A stretch of DNA of 7,216 nt from Rickettsiales bacterium (GTDB lineage Bacteria; Pseudomonadota; Alphaproteobacteria; Methylaequorales; Methylaequoraceae): the NCBI GenBank assembly GCA_002711625.1, contig PARR01000029.1:6854-14069 (forward strand), given 5' to 3'. A program made the position numbers and the translations under genes. Shown here piece by piece: positions 6,336 through 7,216 of the stretch. The notes under the pieces are model-generated. The model saw only the letters and a program-made list of their open reading frames with translations. It did no database searches and was not told the origin of the DNA. The first letter of the stretch is position 1; every line of letters starts with the position of its first letter.

Positions 6336-7216
6336 ATGTTTCACGTGAAACATTATGAATATGACGTTGTTGTTGTTGGAGGCGGGCATGCTGGGGTAGA
6401 GGCTGCGGTTTCATCTTCTAGAATTGGAGCAAAAACTCTTTTAATAACATTTAACAGCGGTGATCTTGGTGCTCTCTCGTGTAACCCAGCAATGGGGGGA
6501 TTAGGCAAAGGGCATCTTATAAGGGAAGTCGACGCTTTGGGCGGAGTTATTGGAATTTGTTCAGATATGTCAGGAATTCAGTTCAGAGTCTTGAATAGAA
6601 CCAGGGGAGAGGCTGTTCAAGGTCCACGTGCTCAAATAGACAGAGATCTTTATAAAAAGAATATTCACAAAATAATATTAAATGAAAAAGTTGACATAAT
6701 CTTTGATGAAGTAATTGACATAAATTCGAGAAAACGTAAAAATAAAGATTGTGTGTCTGGGGTTAATCTAAGACTCAATGGCACAATTAATTGCAAATCT
6801 CTTGTTATTACAACCGGAACCTTTCTTAAAGGCAAAATATTTCAAGGGTCAAAATCCTGGCCTGCAGGTCGCCTCGGTGCAAGCCCATCGGTTAAACTGT
6901 GTAATTTTTTTAAAAAGAAAAAATTCATCATAAACAGATTGAAAACCGGGACTCCACCTAGACTTGATTCCAGAAGTATTAACTATGGAGTTTGCGATAT
7001 ACAAAAGGGCGACACAATTCCTGAATCTTTTTCTTTTTTAGAAAGAAGCATAATTAAACAGCAAAAGGATTGTTATATTACGCACACCAATACCGAAACA
7101 CACAAAATCATTGCAGATAATATAAATCTTTCAGCTATCTACAGTCGAGATATAGAGTCAAAAGGGCCCCGTTATTGCCCTTCTATAGAAGATAAAATTT
7201 CAAAATTTCAAGAAAG
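6336..7216 (+). CDS. mnmG: tRNA uridine-5-carboxymethylaminomethyl modification enzyme, FAD subunit (3' end outside window)
   Basis: MnmG (GidA), the FAD- and NADH-dependent partner of MnmE in wobble-uridine modification. About 293 of the usual ~620 residues are present and the frame is open to the window edge. Visible motifs are YDVVVVGGGHAGVEAA (FAD dinucleotide-binding, GGGHAG 15-20), SCNPAMGGLGKGHL (48-61), GPRAQIDR (97-104), TTGTFLKGKI (159-168), KTGTPPRLD (203-211), CYITHTN (246-252) and GPRYCPSIEDKI (277-288). C49 and C281 match the two conserved cysteines implicated in catalysis in E. coli MnmG (Cys47, Cys277). The N-terminus MFHVKH is encoded by the parS palindrome and replaces the short, poorly conserved leader before the FAD fold in other MnmG proteins. 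It starts one base after the mnmE stop with a good Shine-Dalgarno. The C-terminal part, including the MnmE- and tRNA-contacting region, is not visible. Confidence 0.97.
   Translation, partial: MFHVKHYEYDVVVVGGGHAGVEAAVSSSRIGAKTLLITFNSGDLGALSCNPAMGGLGKGHLIREVDALGGVIGICSDMSGIQFRVLNRTRGEAVQGPRAQIDRDLYKKNIHKIILNEKVDIIFDEVIDINSRKRKNKDCVSGVNLRLNGTINCKSLVITTGTFLKGKIFQGSKSWPAGRLGASPSVKLCNFFKKKKFIINRLKTGTPPRLDSRSINYGVCDIQKGDTIPESFSFLERSIIKQQKDCYITHTNTETHKIIADNINLSAIYSRDIESKGPRYCPSIEDKISKFQE
6337..6352. promoter_or_regulatory. parS: parS centromere (ParB-binding site) overlapping the mnmG start codon
   Basis: TGTTTCACGTGAAACA is a perfect 16-bp palindrome identical to the bacterial chromosomal parS consensus. 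Including the flanking A and T, the perfect palindrome is 18 bp (6336-6353). parS is where ParB (Spo0J) loads, spreads and recruits SMC and the ParA segregation machinery; sites cluster near the replication origin. In Alphaproteobacteria, parA and parB usually lie just downstream of mnmE-mnmG-rsmG, which fits this position. Here the site is also coding: it contains the T and G of the mnmG ATG and is read as Phe-His-Val-Lys-His. ParB binding itself is inferred from the sequence match. Confidence 0.9.

Noticed and set aside
6345..6347. GTG at 6345 as the mnmG start.
   Set aside because: It lies inside parS, leaves poorer spacing from AGGAA, and shortens the leader before the FAD fold; the ATG at 6336 fits better.
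6190..6414. Minus-strand reading frame spanning the mnmE-mnmG junction whose translation includes NVSRET.
   Set aside because: It is antisense to two well-supported genes. The VSRET stretch is only the parS palindrome read on the other strand, although it resembles the parS-encoded start of some RsmG proteins.
1..7216. CRISPR array, insertion sequence, tRNA, defence or biosynthetic novelty cassette.
   Set aside because: No direct-repeat array, transposase, terminal repeats, cloverleaf or unexplained gene was found; all substantial frames belong to recognisable families.

Overview
The window is strongly AT-rich, tightly packed and entirely protein-coding apart from two intergenic gaps. Its motifs and gene order point to an AT-rich alphaproteobacterium. 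The evidence is the mnmE-mnmG pair (in Alphaproteobacteria normally followed by rsmG-parA-parB near the origin), a perfect chromosomal parS site, and a UMF1-type transporter. A streamlined marine lineage such as SAR11 or a relative fits the composition, but this is inference; no rRNA or other marker is present to fix the taxon.

Layout: (1) At 1-158 is the last ~51 codons of a membrane protein, probably the end of a WbpL/WecA-like sugar-phosphate transferase. It overlaps by 11 bp a 612-aa WbpM/FlaA1/CapD-family nucleotide-sugar dehydratase (148-1986). These look like the edge of a surface-polysaccharide locus. (2) purH (1967-3508) overlaps the dehydratase gene by 20 bp, so a purine-biosynthesis gene is attached to the end of the polysaccharide operon. 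(3) A convergent UMF1-family MFS permease (4767-3556, minus strand) follows after 47 bp. (4) A 181-bp divergent intergenic region (4768-4948) must hold the promoters for the permease and for mnmE. (5) mnmE (4949-6334) and mnmG (6336 to the window end, truncated) lie one base apart; their products form the MnmE-MnmG complex that modifies the wobble uridine of certain tRNAs.

The most notable element is a perfect parS centromere, TGTTTCACGTGAAACA, at 6337-6352. It is built into the start of mnmG: the ATG initiation codon is part of an 18-bp perfect palindrome, and the site is translated as MFHVKH. This places the window in the origin-proximal ParB-nucleation domain.

No mobile element, CRISPR array, tRNA, rRNA or defence cassette was found. 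No wholly undescribed system is evident. The observations worth following are the dual-use parS/start codon, the polysaccharide-purH gene overlap, an inverted repeat upstream of mnmE, and long homopolymer runs inside genes.
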